From Rhodococcus maanshanensis NBRC 100610 (GTDB lineage: Bacteria; Actinomycetota; Actinomycetes; Mycobacteriales; Mycobacteriaceae): DNA of 64,000 nucleotides. Each line of letters opens with the position of its first letter. The stretch's first letter is position 1. The stretch covers positions 1 through 64,000 of the forward strand of contig NZ_BCXA01000040.1 of NCBI RefSeq assembly GCF_001894865.1, read 5' to 3'. Below are positions 52,920-61,589 of the stretch, in pieces. The notes below the pieces were generated by a model, which worked only from the letters and a program-made list of their open reading frames with translations, searched no databases and was not told the origin of the DNA. The translations under genes were made by a program, and so were the position numbers.

Positions 52920-53897
52920 TCAGTGCAGGGTGAGCACGTCCGCGGTCGACCGGCGGGGCGTGTGGCCCGCAGGCGGCGGGGAGGTGACCGAGCCGACTCG
53001 CAGCAGGACCTGGGGGAATCCGCCGTGCGGAGCCAGTCCCGCGATCATGTCCCGGCTCCGTTCGACGTCGGTGAGGTGCGTCAGCGGGCAGGTCGCGATC
53101 CCTCTCGACGTCGCCTCGAGCAGGACCGCGGACAACGCCTGCCCGCATCGCGTCCAGGCCGCCGCCGTGTCGGAATCGGTGCTCAGCATCAGCACGGTGG
53201 ACTGGTCGACGCCCGGCCGTGGCGTGGACTCCTCCCGGCCCGGGCGCGGGAACGCTCGTCCGATCGAGACGCGCGCGCTCTCGTCGGTGGTCGCCAGCGA
53301 ATCGGGCGGTATCCCCTCGGTGGGGAGCGAGTGCCCCGCCCACCAGTGCAGCTCGGCCTGATAGTCGGCGTCGTAGCGCCTGGCTGCGGCGCTCGCGTCG
53401 GTCGCCGCGGCCAGCGTCGTCCTCGCCTCGGGCGCGAGGACCGTCAGCGCGACGCCGAACCTGCCCACGGGGTCACCGAGGCGCTCGACCGGCCCAGCCG
53501 CAGCCGAGACCGGGTCGAAGGGCCTGCGATCGGTGCGGCGATGGCGGATGGCGGAGACCAGGTCGAAGTCGTGTGAGCGTGGGGTCGCGTCGCGGTGGCA
53601 TCGGATGGAGGCGACGAGCCGGGGAAGGCTGGGCTCCGGTAGGAGATCGATGTCCGATCGCCAGCGCAGCGAGGTGAGGGCGACCTCCACGTGGTGGAGC
53701 GCCGCGCCGCAGCTGATGTGCAGTTGGCGCCCGGAGGGATCGGTGGAGGGCAGGAGCCGGGTGCGGTCGCTGAACAGGTCGAGCCGACCTGCGGAGTATC
53801 GCCACCGCCATGGCTGGCTGTTGTGCACCGAGGGTGCGCGGCACGCCAGATCGACCGCGCTCTGGATGACGCCGGTGTCCGGCCCCGCGGTGTCCAT
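52920..53897 (-). CDS. Acg-like FMN nitroreductase family protein
   Basis: A 325-aa two-domain member of the nitroreductase superfamily. The opening A-C-R-A-P-S-V-H-N-S-Q-P-W-R-W (near 18-32) and internal R-H-R-R-T-D-R-R-P-F (near 116-125) match Acg (Rv2032) of M. tuberculosis, which lacks a clear enzyme activity and may sequester FMN. Acg is under DosR there; no clear DosR box was seen here. Confidence 0.82.
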   Translation of the reverse strand: MDTAGPDTGVIQSAVDLACRAPSVHNSQPWRWRYSAGRLDLFSDRTRLLPSTDPSGRQLHISCGAALHHVEVALTSLRWRSDIDLLPEPSLPRLVASIRCHRDATPRSHDFDLVSAIRHRRTDRRPFDPVSAAAGPVERLGDPVGRFGVALTVLAPEARTTLAAATDASAAARRYDADYQAELHWWAGHSLPTEGIPPDSLATTDESARVSIGRAFPRPGREESTPRPGVDQSTVLMLSTDSDTAAAWTRCGQALSAVLLEATSRGIATCPLTHLTDVERSRDMIAGLAPHGGFPQVLLRVGSVTSPPPAGHTPRRSTADVLTLH

Positions 53898-54034
53898 GAC
53901 CGCCTCCTCACCGTTGACCGGCGCCCGGGAATCCCGTCTGGGAGCCTCCTCGGTACCGGACAGTCAATTATCTGCCAGGAGGATCCGCTTCGGCTAGGGC
54001 CTTACGACCCCACCCTGTGGTCGGCTCCGCCGGT

Positions 54035-54997
54035 TCACCGCTGCGGGATTCCCGATCGCAGCGGTTCGGCGACGCTGGGGACGCTCGCGGCCGTCAGCCA
54101 CAATCGCAGCAGGTGCCTGCGCCTGTCGAGGTCGGGGTCGTCCCGGTAGGCGTTGCGGGCGTGCAGGATGCGGCCGTTGTTCAGGATCTGGACGTCGCCG
54201 GGTTCGAAGACCATCTCGACGTGGAAGTTGGCCTCGTTGGCGATGGTCTCGACGAGTTCGAGGGCCTCGTGTTGCTCCGCCGTCAGGCGGGGGGCCCGCG
54301 GGTGCCGTTGCGAGTCGCGGATGTACCAGCTGATGAAGAACAGGCGGGGCGCCCCGCCGATGTCGTTCAGCGGAGCGAGTTCGAAGTACGGCGGGTCGCC
54401 CGCGGCCTCCTCACCGTTGCGGTCCCACGGCATGGGGGAGTAGAGGACCTCGAGGAGGTCCGGTCGGCGCCGCAGCACCTCGTTGTAGATCGCCGCCGAG
54501 CTGGCGATCCAACTCTCGCCTCCGGCAGCCGCCTTCTGCAGGCACAGCAGCGCGACCAGGTCGGAACCGTCGGTGTGGAAGTCCTGGCGTTCCCGCGTCC
54601 GGTAGAGCCGGACGGTGGGATCGGTCCTCGCTATCCGTTCGTCCCGGATGTGGGTGAGCACCGCGCCGTCGCGGTCCTGACTCACCGGCTCCCCGAGCAT
54701 GGATCCCAGCGCGAGGTAGGCCCGCTCGACCTCGGCGGCGTCGAGTTCGTCCACGGGGAACCCGCGCAGCAGAACGAAACCGCATCCCGAGTTCAGCGTC
54801 TGCGCCCACTGACCACAGCGGGAGCGGAGGGTCGGGAACAGACGGGACGCGTCGGCGGCATCGGCTCTGGCCGCTTCGACGATCTCCGCTCGCTCGGCCC
54901 CGGTGAGGACCACGGTCCACGTCGAACTGTCGGGGAAGTCCGATCGGTCCCAGACCGCGTCCGAAACCTGAGGTGATCGGAGCACATGATCGGGCAT
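54035..54997 (-). CDS. TauD/TfdA-type 2-oxoglutarate dioxygenase
   Basis: A 320-aa Fe(II)/2-oxoglutarate dioxygenase. The iron ligands are in D-F-H-T-D-G near 138-142 and in the distal I-L-H-A-R-N-A-Y near 280, with the downstream R for 2-oxoglutarate. The region G-F-V-L-L-R-G-F-P near 75-83 is typical. ATG 54997 has a GGAGGGAA site and starts 1 nt after the next gene's stop. Substrate unknown. Confidence 0.85.
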   Translation of the reverse strand: MPDHVLRSPQVSDAVWDRSDFPDSSTWTVVLTGAERAEIVEAARADAADASRLFPTLRSRCGQWAQTLNSGCGFVLLRGFPVDELDAAEVERAYLALGSMLGEPVSQDRDGAVLTHIRDERIARTDPTVRLYRTRERQDFHTDGSDLVALLCLQKAAAGGESWIASSAAIYNEVLRRRPDLLEVLYSPMPWDRNGEEAAGDPPYFELAPLNDIGGAPRLFFISWYIRDSQRHPRAPRLTAEQHEALELVETIANEANFHVEMVFEPGDVQILNNGRILHARNAYRDDPDLDRRRHLLRLWLTAASVPSVAEPLRSGIPQR

Positions 54998-54998
54998 G

Positions 54999-55265
54999 TC
55001 ACTTCCCTCCTCGTCGGGGACCCCGCCGGAAGAGGCTCGACACACGCTCGCGCAGAGTCGGTTTCACCTCGATCAGATCCACTCGCGGGAGGTCGGCCGC
55101 GGCGGTGGCCTGCGCGAAGCGGGCGTGCAGCTGGGACCGGACCTCGTCGGGGGTGTATGCGTGGCGCTTGCGTTCGGCGCGCGCGGCGAGTGCCCCCGTG
55201 GCCGCGACGCCGACGACGCCCGCGAGTCCGACGAGCTTCCACACGTGTCTGCCGTCCATGCGCAT
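54999..55265 (-). CDS. Small anchored protein coupled to the dioxygenase
   Basis: An 88-aa protein with one N-terminal hydrophobic helix (about 8-26) and a basic, helical remainder ending R-R-G-P-R-R-G-G-K. I do not recognise it. It lies 1 nt before the dioxygenase start, which suggests translation coupling and perhaps that it positions the enzyme at the membrane. Confidence 0.6.
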   Translation of the reverse strand: MRMDGRHVWKLVGLAGVVGVAATGALAARAERKRHAYTPDEVRSQLHARFAQATAAADLPRVDLIEVKPTLRERVSSLFRRGPRRGGK

Positions 55266-55282
55266 CGCTCTAGGCTAGGTGC

Positions 55283-55981
55283 ATGAGTCGCCGGATGCAC
55301 GAATCGCAGGTGAGCCTCGACGAGGCCGTTGATGCCACCCGAACCGGGGACATCTGGATCTTCCGCGGTCACTCGGGCGCCGATCGGGCGATCCAGACGC
55401 TGACCAACAGTCCGGTGAACCATGTCGGGATGTCGGTGGTCCTCGACGACATGCCGCCGCTGATGTGGCACGCGGAACTCGGACATTCATTGCAGGACAT
55501 GTGGACCGGGCGGTTCCAGCGCGGGGTGCAACTGCACGACCTGCGGCAGGCCGTCCAGGTGTGGGGTGCGAAGTACGGGCAGCGCGGCTGGTTGCGGCAG
55601 CTCGAGGAGCCGGTCACCCGCGAGCAGGAGGATGCGCTCATGCGCACGATCGCGCGGCTCGACGGCACGCCGTTCCCGTCCACGGCGAAACTGGTCACGC
55701 GCTGGTTCGGTGGCCGGCTACCGTCGCTGCGGCGCCGTTCGACCCAGGATTCCGCGGAGGCATCGGCCGGCCTCGAGAGCGCGTACTGCGCCGAAGTGGT
55801 CGCCCAGACCTACGAGTCGATGGGATTGCTGACCGAGCGCCGCAAGACGAATTGGTATGACCCGGGCCGATTCTGGAGCGGCGACCGGCTACCGCTCTCG
55901 CCCGGGGTGACGCTGGGCGGCGAGATCGAGGTGCTGCTCAGTGCGGCCGATCTGGCGGCGGGCCGGTCGCCGCAGAGCTGA
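55283..55981 (+). CDS. LRAT/NlpC-P60-like (YiiX/DUF830) hydrolase
   Basis: A 232-aa protein with the circularly permuted order of the NlpC/P60 (YiiX, LRAT) group: a conserved His in S-P-V-N-H-V-G-M near 44-51 and a Cys later, in S-A-Y-C-A-E-V-V-A-Q-T near 168. The G-D-I-W-I-F-R-G-H-S start is typical. Substrates in the group are lipid or peptide amides; which one is not visible. Divergent to the 88-aa/dioxygenase pair with 17 bp between starts. Confidence 0.75.
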   Translation: MSRRMHESQVSLDEAVDATRTGDIWIFRGHSGADRAIQTLTNSPVNHVGMSVVLDDMPPLMWHAELGHSLQDMWTGRFQRGVQLHDLRQAVQVWGAKYGQRGWLRQLEEPVTREQEDALMRTIARLDGTPFPSTAKLVTRWFGGRLPSLRRRSTQDSAEASAGLESAYCAEVVAQTYESMGLLTERRKTNWYDPGRFWSGDRLPLSPGVTLGGEIEVLLSAADLAAGRSPQS

Positions 55982-56003
55982 CGGCGCCCGGCCCCGCGTC
56001 AGG

Positions 56004-56585
56004 TCAGGCCGCCGGGGTCCGGGACAACCAGGTGACCGAGGCGCCGTTGTCGAAGGACTCGGTGCGGGTCGGGGTGAACTGTGTCGGCAGGAACGGCCCG
56101 TCGAACGCCGGGATACCGGTCCCCGCGACCACGGGATAGCGCTTGATGATCAGCTCGTCGATCTCGGGTAGGAGCGTGCCCGCCAGCTTTCCGCCGCCCG
56201 TGAGCCAGATGTCCATCCCCTCCTGGGCTTTGAGTTCGCGGACCAGGTCGAGCGGGTCGCCGGCGACCAGGTCGACCGCCGGGTCGGCGATCTCGCCGAG
56301 GGTGGTGGAGACGACGTACTGCCGCAGGTGGGCGTAGGGGCTGGTGATACCGACGGCGAGGGCAGGCTCGTAGGTGCCGCGGCCCATCACCGCCGTGTCG
56401 AACGCCAGGTTGGCGGCGTTCTCCAGTCCCACGTGCGGGCGGACGTGCGTCGGGATGGTGTCCGGGTACCGCTCGTTCATCCACGTCGCCATCGCGTCCG
56501 AGATCGGATAGAAGTCCCACTCGCCGCCCGGGCCTGCGATGTAACCGTCGAGCGAGATACCCACGTAGTAGACAAGCTTTCGCAT
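56004..56585 (-). CDS. Dihydrofolate reductase family (RibD C-terminal-like) protein
   Basis: A 193-aa RibD_C/DHFR-like protein: K-L-V-Y-Y-V-G-I-S-L-D-G-Y-I-A near 3-17, V-M-G-R-G-T-Y near 66, and T-G-G-G-K-L-A near 130-136. NAD(P)H-binding is the family property. It is divergent from a TetR gene, with a palindrome-rich region of 56 bp between them. Confidence 0.85.
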   Translation of the reverse strand: MRKLVYYVGISLDGYIAGPGGEWDFYPISDAMATWMNERYPDTIPTHVRPHVGLENAANLAFDTAVMGRGTYEPALAVGITSPYAHLRQYVVSTTLGEIADPAVDLVAGDPLDLVRELKAQEGMDIWLTGGGKLAGTLLPEIDELIIKRYPVVAGTGIPAFDGPFLPTQFTPTRTESFDNGASVTWLSRTPAA

Positions 56586-56601
56586 ATGTACCGCTCCGTC
56601 C

Positions 56602-56639
56602 GTAGTACTCTATTTGAAGTGGTCTGAACGTAGTACTAC
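56602..56639. promoter_or_regulatory. TetR operator candidate, two GTAGTACT copies
   Basis: GTAGTACT occurs at 56602-56609 and 56630-56637, and the second is part of the perfect palindrome G-T-A-G-T-A-C-T-A-C (56630-56639). The copies are 28 bp apart, on one face of the helix roughly, between the divergent RibD-like and TetR genes. Confidence 0.6.
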
Positions 56640-56641
56640 AG

Positions 56642-57229
56642 ATGGAGTGGTGTCAAGTGCGGAGCAATCCGGAGAGACGGGCGGCGCTGGTCGACGCCGC
56701 GATCGAGGTCCTGGCCGAACTGGGTGCGCGCGGGCTCACATTCCGGGCCGTCGATTCGCGGGCGGGGGTGCCGCCGGGCACGGCGTCGAACTATTTCGCC
56801 AACCGCGACGACCTGCTGGCGCAGGCGGGCGGCCGGTTCTACGAGCGGCTGATCCCCGATGACGAGTCGTTGGCGCAGAGCCTCGGCGGTCCGCGCGACC
56901 GCGATCGTCTGGTCGAGCTGATGCGCGAGGTCGTCGGCCGGATCACCGAGTTCCGCACGGGCTTCCTCGCCCTGCTCGAGCTCAGGCTCGAGGCGACCAG
57001 GCGACCGGAGTTGCGCGCGGTGCTGACGGAACGGATCAGGGCCGACCTGGATTTCAACGTCACCAACCACCTGCAGGCGGGCATGCCCGGCGACGCCACC
57101 ACGGTCCGTCTGCTCTACCTCGCGCTGAACTGGCTGATCGTCGATCGGCTGACGCTGCCGGACCTGTTCTCCGAGAGCGAGATCGACGAACTCATCGAGG
57201 CGGCGGTCGATCGCGCGCTGTCCGGCTAG
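56642..57229 (+). CDS. TetR/AcrR family transcriptional regulator
   Basis: A 195-aa TetR regulator with a helix-turn-helix near 22-55 (R-A-V-D-S-R-A-G-V and T-A-S-N-Y-F-A-N-R-D-D-L-L). ATG 56642 or GTG 56657 are both possible; the former lies next to the palindrome. It probably represses its own gene and the divergent reductase gene. Confidence 0.85.
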   Translation: MEWCQVRSNPERRAALVDAAIEVLAELGARGLTFRAVDSRAGVPPGTASNYFANRDDLLAQAGGRFYERLIPDDESLAQSLGGPRDRDRLVELMREVVGRITEFRTGFLALLELRLEATRRPELRAVLTERIRADLDFNVTNHLQAGMPGDATTVRLLYLALNWLIVDRLTLPDLFSESEIDELIEAAVDRALSG

Positions 57230-57238
57230 CGGGTCCGT

Positions 57239-57913
57239 CTACACCCGCAGCGTCCGGTCGGGAAGCACGCGACCGCCGACGTCCACCCAGCCGTCGTGCG
57301 AGTAGACGGTGTAGATGTGCGAGCCGCGGCCCTGGGTGATGTGCAGGCTGCGGCGCAGGTGCTCGGTGATTCGGACCGCGGCCGCGCCGGTCGCCTCGTC
57401 CTCCGGTATCCCCATGAGCGGTGCGAACATTCGGGACCTGATCGCGCCCTCGCCTGCCCAGGCCCAGACGTAGTGGTGCCCGGAGTCGAAGGAGTCGGCC
57501 CTTGTGGAGACCACAGCCGCGGAGTCGGGCTTCGGGTGCAGGGTGAACTCGGGTGCCCAGTCGGGTTTGGCTCGCACCCAGGTCATCCCGCGGTCGACGT
57601 ACGTCGTGACCGGTCCCGCCGGGACCTCGAGGGCGTCGACGGCCGACCCCCGTTCGCGCAGCCACCAGGACAGGCCGACCGTCGGGTGCCCGGCGAAGGG
57701 CAGTTCGGTGGCCGGGGTGAAGATCTGCGCCCGTGTGCTCGTGGCGCCCGGGCTGGGGAGCTCGACGAAAATCGTCTCGCTGAACCCGAGTTCGGCGGCC
57801 AGGCCTTGCCTGCGTTCCGCCGGCACCAGTGTCGCGTCCACGACGCCCAATGCGTTGCCGTGCCTGCCGTCCGCATCGGTGAATACCCTGACGACGTCCA
57901 CCTCGATACTCAT
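57239..57913 (-). CDS. PhzF family isomerase-like protein
   Basis: A 224-aa protein of the PhzF/diaminopimelate-epimerase-like fold. The N-terminus V-D-V-V-R-V-F-T-D and the catalytic Glu in S-E-T-I-F near 45, F-A-G-H-P-T-V-G near 73-80 and the C-terminal D-E-A-T-G-A-A-A near 172 are present. It is shorter than most members (about 280 aa), losing some middle strands. The promoter region is shared with oxyR. Confidence 0.82.
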   Translation of the reverse strand: MSIEVDVVRVFTDADGRHGNALGVVDATLVPAERRQGLAAELGFSETIFVELPSPGATSTRAQIFTPATELPFAGHPTVGLSWWLRERGSAVDALEVPAGPVTTYVDRGMTWVRAKPDWAPEFTLHPKPDSAAVVSTRADSFDSGHHYVWAWAGEGAIRSRMFAPLMGIPEDEATGAAAVRITEHLRRSLHITQGRGSHIYTVYSHDGWVDVGGRVLPDRTLRV

Positions 57914-57938
57914 CGTTAAACGATACCGCCGGTAACGA

Positions 57939-57984
57939 CCGAAGGTGCCTTTTGTGCGTGTCGATCGCGCAAAGACACCTTCGG
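57939..57984. repeat. Imperfect long inverted repeat
   Basis: Left arm 57939-57958, right arm 57967-57984, with the outer 9 bp perfect and the inner part matching with a few mismatches around an 8-nt spacer. It sits upstream of both PhzF and OxyR genes, so it is not an end-of-gene structure. It may be a dispersed palindromic element of the genus. Confidence 0.45.
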
Positions 57985-58069
57985 GGTGCGACTGGCGAAG
58001 CCGGACTGGGCGCCCGTGCCCGCGAGGGCCTCGCTCGGGTTTCATGCCCGAAACCATTCGAAGGTAAAG

Positions 58070-58083
58070 GCGATATATTTCGC
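58070..58083 (+). promoter_or_regulatory. oxyR promoter region with GCGA/TCGC repeat
   Basis: GCGA (58070-58073) and TCGC (58080-58083) flank TATATT, itself a strong -10-like sequence, just 14 bp before the oxyR start. Autoregulation by OxyR is plausible; the site is by position only. Confidence 0.4.
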
Positions 58084-58096
58084 TACACTGATAGGC

Positions 58097-59038
58097 ATGG
58101 CTGATCAGACCTATCAACCCACGCTGTCGCAGCTGCGCGCCTTCGTCGCGGTGGCCGAGTACCGCCACTTCGGCACCGCGGCAGCGCGATTGAATGTGAG
58201 CCAGCCCACGTTGTCGCAGGCGCTGGCGGCGCTGGAGAACGGCCTCGGGGTTCAGCTGATCGAGCGCAGCACCCGGCGGGTGCTGGTGACCGATGCGGGC
58301 ACCCAGCTGCTGGCGCAGGCGAAGATGATCCTCGAGGCCGCGGACGGGTTCGTCGCCACCGCGGCGGGCGTGGGGGACCGGCTCGGCGGCCCACTGCGCA
58401 TGGGCCTGATCCCGACCGTCGCGCCGTATGTGCTGCCCGCGCTGCTGCCTGCGATGCGCGCGGAGCTGCCCGCGGTCGTGCCCCAGGTGATCGAGGACCA
58501 GACCGCGCGGCTGTTGGACTCGCTGCGCGCGGGGGTGCTGGACGTCGCGGTGATGGCGCTCCCGTCGGACGCGACAGGGTTGGTGGAGATCCCCCTCTAC
58601 ACAGAGGATTTCGTGTTGGTCGTACCCGGTGACCACGAGCTGGCCGGGCGGGTCGACCTGTCGCTGCAGGTACTCGACGACCTGCCGCTGCTGCTGCTCG
58701 ACGAGGGGCACTGCCTGCGCGACCAGACGCTCGACCTGTGCCGCTCGGTGGACGCGCACCCGTCGTCAGGGGACACGAGGGCGACCTCGCTCGCGACCGT
58801 GGTGCAGTGCGTCGCCGGCGGCCTCGGGGTGACCCTGGTGCCGGATTCGGCGGTCCCGGTGGAGACCCGCCGCGGCGACCTCGCCACCGCCCGGTTCGCG
58901 AGCCCGGCGCCGGGCCGGACGATCGGCCTCGTGTTCCGCTCCTCCAGCGGGCGTGCCGACGGCTACCGCAGGCTCGCCGATGTGGTGCGGTCGGTCGCGC
59001 CCGGTGATGTCGCGCCGCCGTCCGTCGGTTCCCGATAG
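58097..59038 (+). CDS. oxyR: LysR-type peroxide sensor OxyR
   Basis: A 313-aa LysR regulator. The HTH is near 17-60 (F-G-T-A-A-A-R-L-N-V-S-Q-P-T-L-S). The substrate domain carries D-E-G-H-C-L-R-D-Q near 202-210 and a second cysteine 9 residues later (about 206 and 215), the spacing of the E. coli OxyR disulfide pair (C199/C208). It is next to phzF rather than ahpC, so its regulon is not local. Confidence 0.9.
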   Translation: MADQTYQPTLSQLRAFVAVAEYRHFGTAAARLNVSQPTLSQALAALENGLGVQLIERSTRRVLVTDAGTQLLAQAKMILEAADGFVATAAGVGDRLGGPLRMGLIPTVAPYVLPALLPAMRAELPAVVPQVIEDQTARLLDSLRAGVLDVAVMALPSDATGLVEIPLYTEDFVLVVPGDHELAGRVDLSLQVLDDLPLLLLDEGHCLRDQTLDLCRSVDAHPSSGDTRATSLATVVQCVAGGLGVTLVPDSAVPVETRRGDLATARFASPAPGRTIGLVFRSSSGRADGYRRLADVVRSVAPGDVAPPSVGSR

Positions 59039-59104
59039 GGCTCCACGATCGCGTGCCGGTGCGTCACAATGGACACACGTGCCGCACCAGCGGGAGGAAC
59101 GACG

Positions 59105-59389
59105 ATGCCTCTGCACGGACTGATCATCAAGGCCGCCTCGACTGTGGTCACCGGGGCCGTGGGTGTTGCCGCCTACAACGGGGCGCGGCGGATCGTCGCG
59201 AGGGCACCGCTGCGGGAGGCCGCCGTGACGGCAACGGAATGGGGCCTGCGCGGTGCCCGCAAGGCGGAGGAGGGCGCGGAGTCCGCCCGCCTGAAGATGG
59301 CCGACGTGATGGCCGAGGCGCGCGAGCGGCTCGGCGAAGAGGTGTCGCCGCCGGGGGTTGCCGACACGGGCCACGGGCACGCGCACTAG
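59105..59389 (+). CDS. DUF1490/PacL-like protein
   Basis: A 94-aa protein with one N-terminal hydrophobic helix (about 5-22), a helical basic/acidic middle and a C-terminal His-rich D-T-G-H-G-H-A-H. DUF1490 proteins next to CtpC-type ATPases are named PacL in M. tuberculosis and bind metal to support the pump. GGGAGGA precedes the ATG. It lies 6 bp before the ATPase, the standard arrangement. Confidence 0.85.
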   Translation: MPLHGLIIKAASTVVTGAVGVAAYNGARRIVARAPLREAAVTATEWGLRGARKAEEGAESARLKMADVMAEARERLGEEVSPPGVADTGHGHAH

Positions 59390-59395
59390 GCCGAG

Positions 59396-61579
59396 ATGTC
59401 CGCGGAACCGGCGGTGCCGCATCAGGTTCCGGCCGCGGTCGGAGACCTGACCGTTCTCTCCGACGCGGGCGGGCGGGTGCGGATGCATGCGCCGTGGCTG
59501 CGGGGTAGCCGACCAAGGGCGGTCGCCGTCGAGGACGCCGTCGGCGCTCTGACGGGGGTGCGGGCGGTGCACGCCTATCCGCGCACCGCCTCGATCGTCA
59601 TCTGGTACTCGCCGCGCACCGCCGACCGGGACGGATTCGCGACGGCCATCCGCGACAGCAGGCTCATCCCCGAGGCCCTGGTGCCGGATCGGGCACCCAC
59701 CTCGGCGGACATCGGCAACGCGGACGTCCTGCGGATGGCGGTGGGCGGGGTGGCGCTCGTGCTGCTCGGTTTCCGCCGGTACGCACTCGGACGACCCGCG
59801 CTCCTCGGTCCGACGGGACGGGCAGTGGCCACAGGGGCGACGGTGTTCACGGGATACCCGTTCCTGCGCGGAGCGGTGCGGGCACTGCGCGGCAGCCGGG
59901 CGCCCGGCACCGACGCGCTGGTCTCGGCGGCCACCGTCGCCAGCCTCGTGCTCCGCGAGAACGTCGTCGCCCTCACCGTGCTCTGGCTACTGAACATCGG
60001 CGAGTACCTTCAGGATCTGACCCTGCGCCGCACCAGGCGCGCCATCTCGGACCTGCTCAAGGGCACCCAGGACACCGCCTGGGTCCGGTCCGCCGACGGG
60101 TGCGAGATCCAGGTCGGGATCGACGCATTGGAGGTCGGCGACGAGGTGATCGTGCACGAGCACATCGCCCTCGCGGTCGACGGGATCGTGATCGAGGGCG
60201 AGGCCATCGTCGACCGGTCCGCGATCACCGGCGAGACACTGCCCGCGAGCATCGTCGCAGGGGCGAGGGTGCACGCCGGGTCGGTGGTGATGCGCGGCAG
60301 GCTGGTGGTGCGCGCGGACGCGGTCGGCGACGACACCACCATCGGCCGGATCATCACGCGCGTGGAGGAGGCGCAGGAGGACCGGGCCGCGATCCAGACG
60401 GTGGGGGAGACCTTCTCGCGCCGGTTCGTCCCCGCCTCCTTCGTGCTCTCCGCGCTCACCCTTGCGGCGACGCGGGATGTACGCCGGGCGATGACCATGC
60501 TGCTGGTCGCCTGCCCGTGCGCGGTCGGGCTCGCGACGCCGACGGCGATCAGCGCGGCCATCGGCAACGGCGCCAGGCGGGGGATCCTCATCAAGGGCGG
60601 CTCGCACCTCGAGGACGCCGGCCGGGTGGACGCGTTCGTCTTCGACAAGACGGGCACGCTGACCGTCGGCAGGCCGGTGGTGACCAACATCGTCGCGTTG
60701 GCGAGGGACTGGCGACCCGAGCAGGTGCTGGCCTATGCCGCGAGCTCCGAGATCCACTCGCGGCATCCGCTGGCCGAGGCCGTGTTGCGCTCGACCGCGG
60801 AACGGCACATCGAGATCCCGCCGCACCAGGAGTGCGAGGTGCTCGTCGGTCTGGGCATGCGAACCTGGGCGGACGGCCGGACACTGCTGCTCGGCAGCGT
60901 GGCGCTGCTGGAATCGGAGAACGTGCGGGTCTCGAAGCGGGCGGCCGACTGGGTGGGCAGGTTGCGTCGCCGGGCGGAGACCCCGCTGCTGCTGGCCGTC
61001 GACGGCCGCCTGGTCGGCCTGATCAGCCTGCGCGACGAGCTGCGACCCGAGGCGCGGCCGGTCCTTGACCGATTGCGGGTCACCGGGGCGCGGCGGGTGA
61101 TCATGCTCACCGGCGACCATCCGGAGACTGCCGCCGCCGTCGCCACCGAGCTGGGGATCGAGGAGTGGCGGGCCGAGGTGCTTCCCGACGACAAGCTCGA
61201 GGTCGTCGAACGGCTGCGGGCGGAGGGGCACGTGGTCGCGATGGTCGGCGACGGCACCAACGACGCACCGGCGCTCGCCGCGGCCGACATCGGGATAGCG
61301 ATGGGCCTGGCGGGTACGGACGTCGCCGTCGAGACCGCCGACGTCGCGCTCGCGAGCGACGACCTGACCCGATTGCTCGAGGTCCGCGACCTCGGGGGGC
61401 ACGCGGTCCGCCTGATCCGGCAGAACTATTCGATGTCCATCGCCGTCAACGCGCTCGGGCTGCTGGTCGGGGCCGGGGGCGCGCTGTCTCCCGTGCTCGC
61501 GGCGATCCTGCACAACGCGTCGTCGGTCGCCGTGGTGGCCAACAGTTCACGCCTGATCCGGTACCGGGTCGACGGGTAG
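59396..61579 (+). CDS. ctpC: P1B-type metal-transporting ATPase, CtpC-like
   Basis: A 727-aa P1B-ATPase. An N-terminal metal-binding-like domain lacks C-x-x-C. Transmembrane metal site C-P-C-A-V-G near 373, phosphorylation motif D-K-T-G-T-L-T near 417, T-G-D near 571 and hinge G-D-G-T-N-D near 618 are intact. CtpC relatives export zinc or manganese. The upstream PacL-like gene supports this over a copper role; metal is not proven. Confidence 0.88.
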   Translation: MSAEPAVPHQVPAAVGDLTVLSDAGGRVRMHAPWLRGSRPRAVAVEDAVGALTGVRAVHAYPRTASIVIWYSPRTADRDGFATAIRDSRLIPEALVPDRAPTSADIGNADVLRMAVGGVALVLLGFRRYALGRPALLGPTGRAVATGATVFTGYPFLRGAVRALRGSRAPGTDALVSAATVASLVLRENVVALTVLWLLNIGEYLQDLTLRRTRRAISDLLKGTQDTAWVRSADGCEIQVGIDALEVGDEVIVHEHIALAVDGIVIEGEAIVDRSAITGETLPASIVAGARVHAGSVVMRGRLVVRADAVGDDTTIGRIITRVEEAQEDRAAIQTVGETFSRRFVPASFVLSALTLAATRDVRRAMTMLLVACPCAVGLATPTAISAAIGNGARRGILIKGGSHLEDAGRVDAFVFDKTGTLTVGRPVVTNIVALARDWRPEQVLAYAASSEIHSRHPLAEAVLRSTAERHIEIPPHQECEVLVGLGMRTWADGRTLLLGSVALLESENVRVSKRAADWVGRLRRRAETPLLLAVDGRLVGLISLRDELRPEARPVLDRLRVTGARRVIMLTGDHPETAAAVATELGIEEWRAEVLPDDKLEVVERLRAEGHVVAMVGDGTNDAPALAAADIGIAMGLAGTDVAVETADVALASDDLTRLLEVRDLGGHAVRLIRQNYSMSIAVNALGLLVGAGGALSPVLAAILHNASSVAVVANSSRLIRYRVDG

Positions 61580-61589
61580 CGCGCCGGTC

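Noticed and set aside
52890-52922. CTGAGC/GCTCAG inverted repeat between aminotransferase and Acg-like gene
   Set aside because: Only 6 bp with a 21-nt spacer; too weak to call a terminator.
53898-54034. DosR box before the Acg-like gene
   Set aside because: GGGA/TCCC pieces occur but not with the needed spacing to the consensus.
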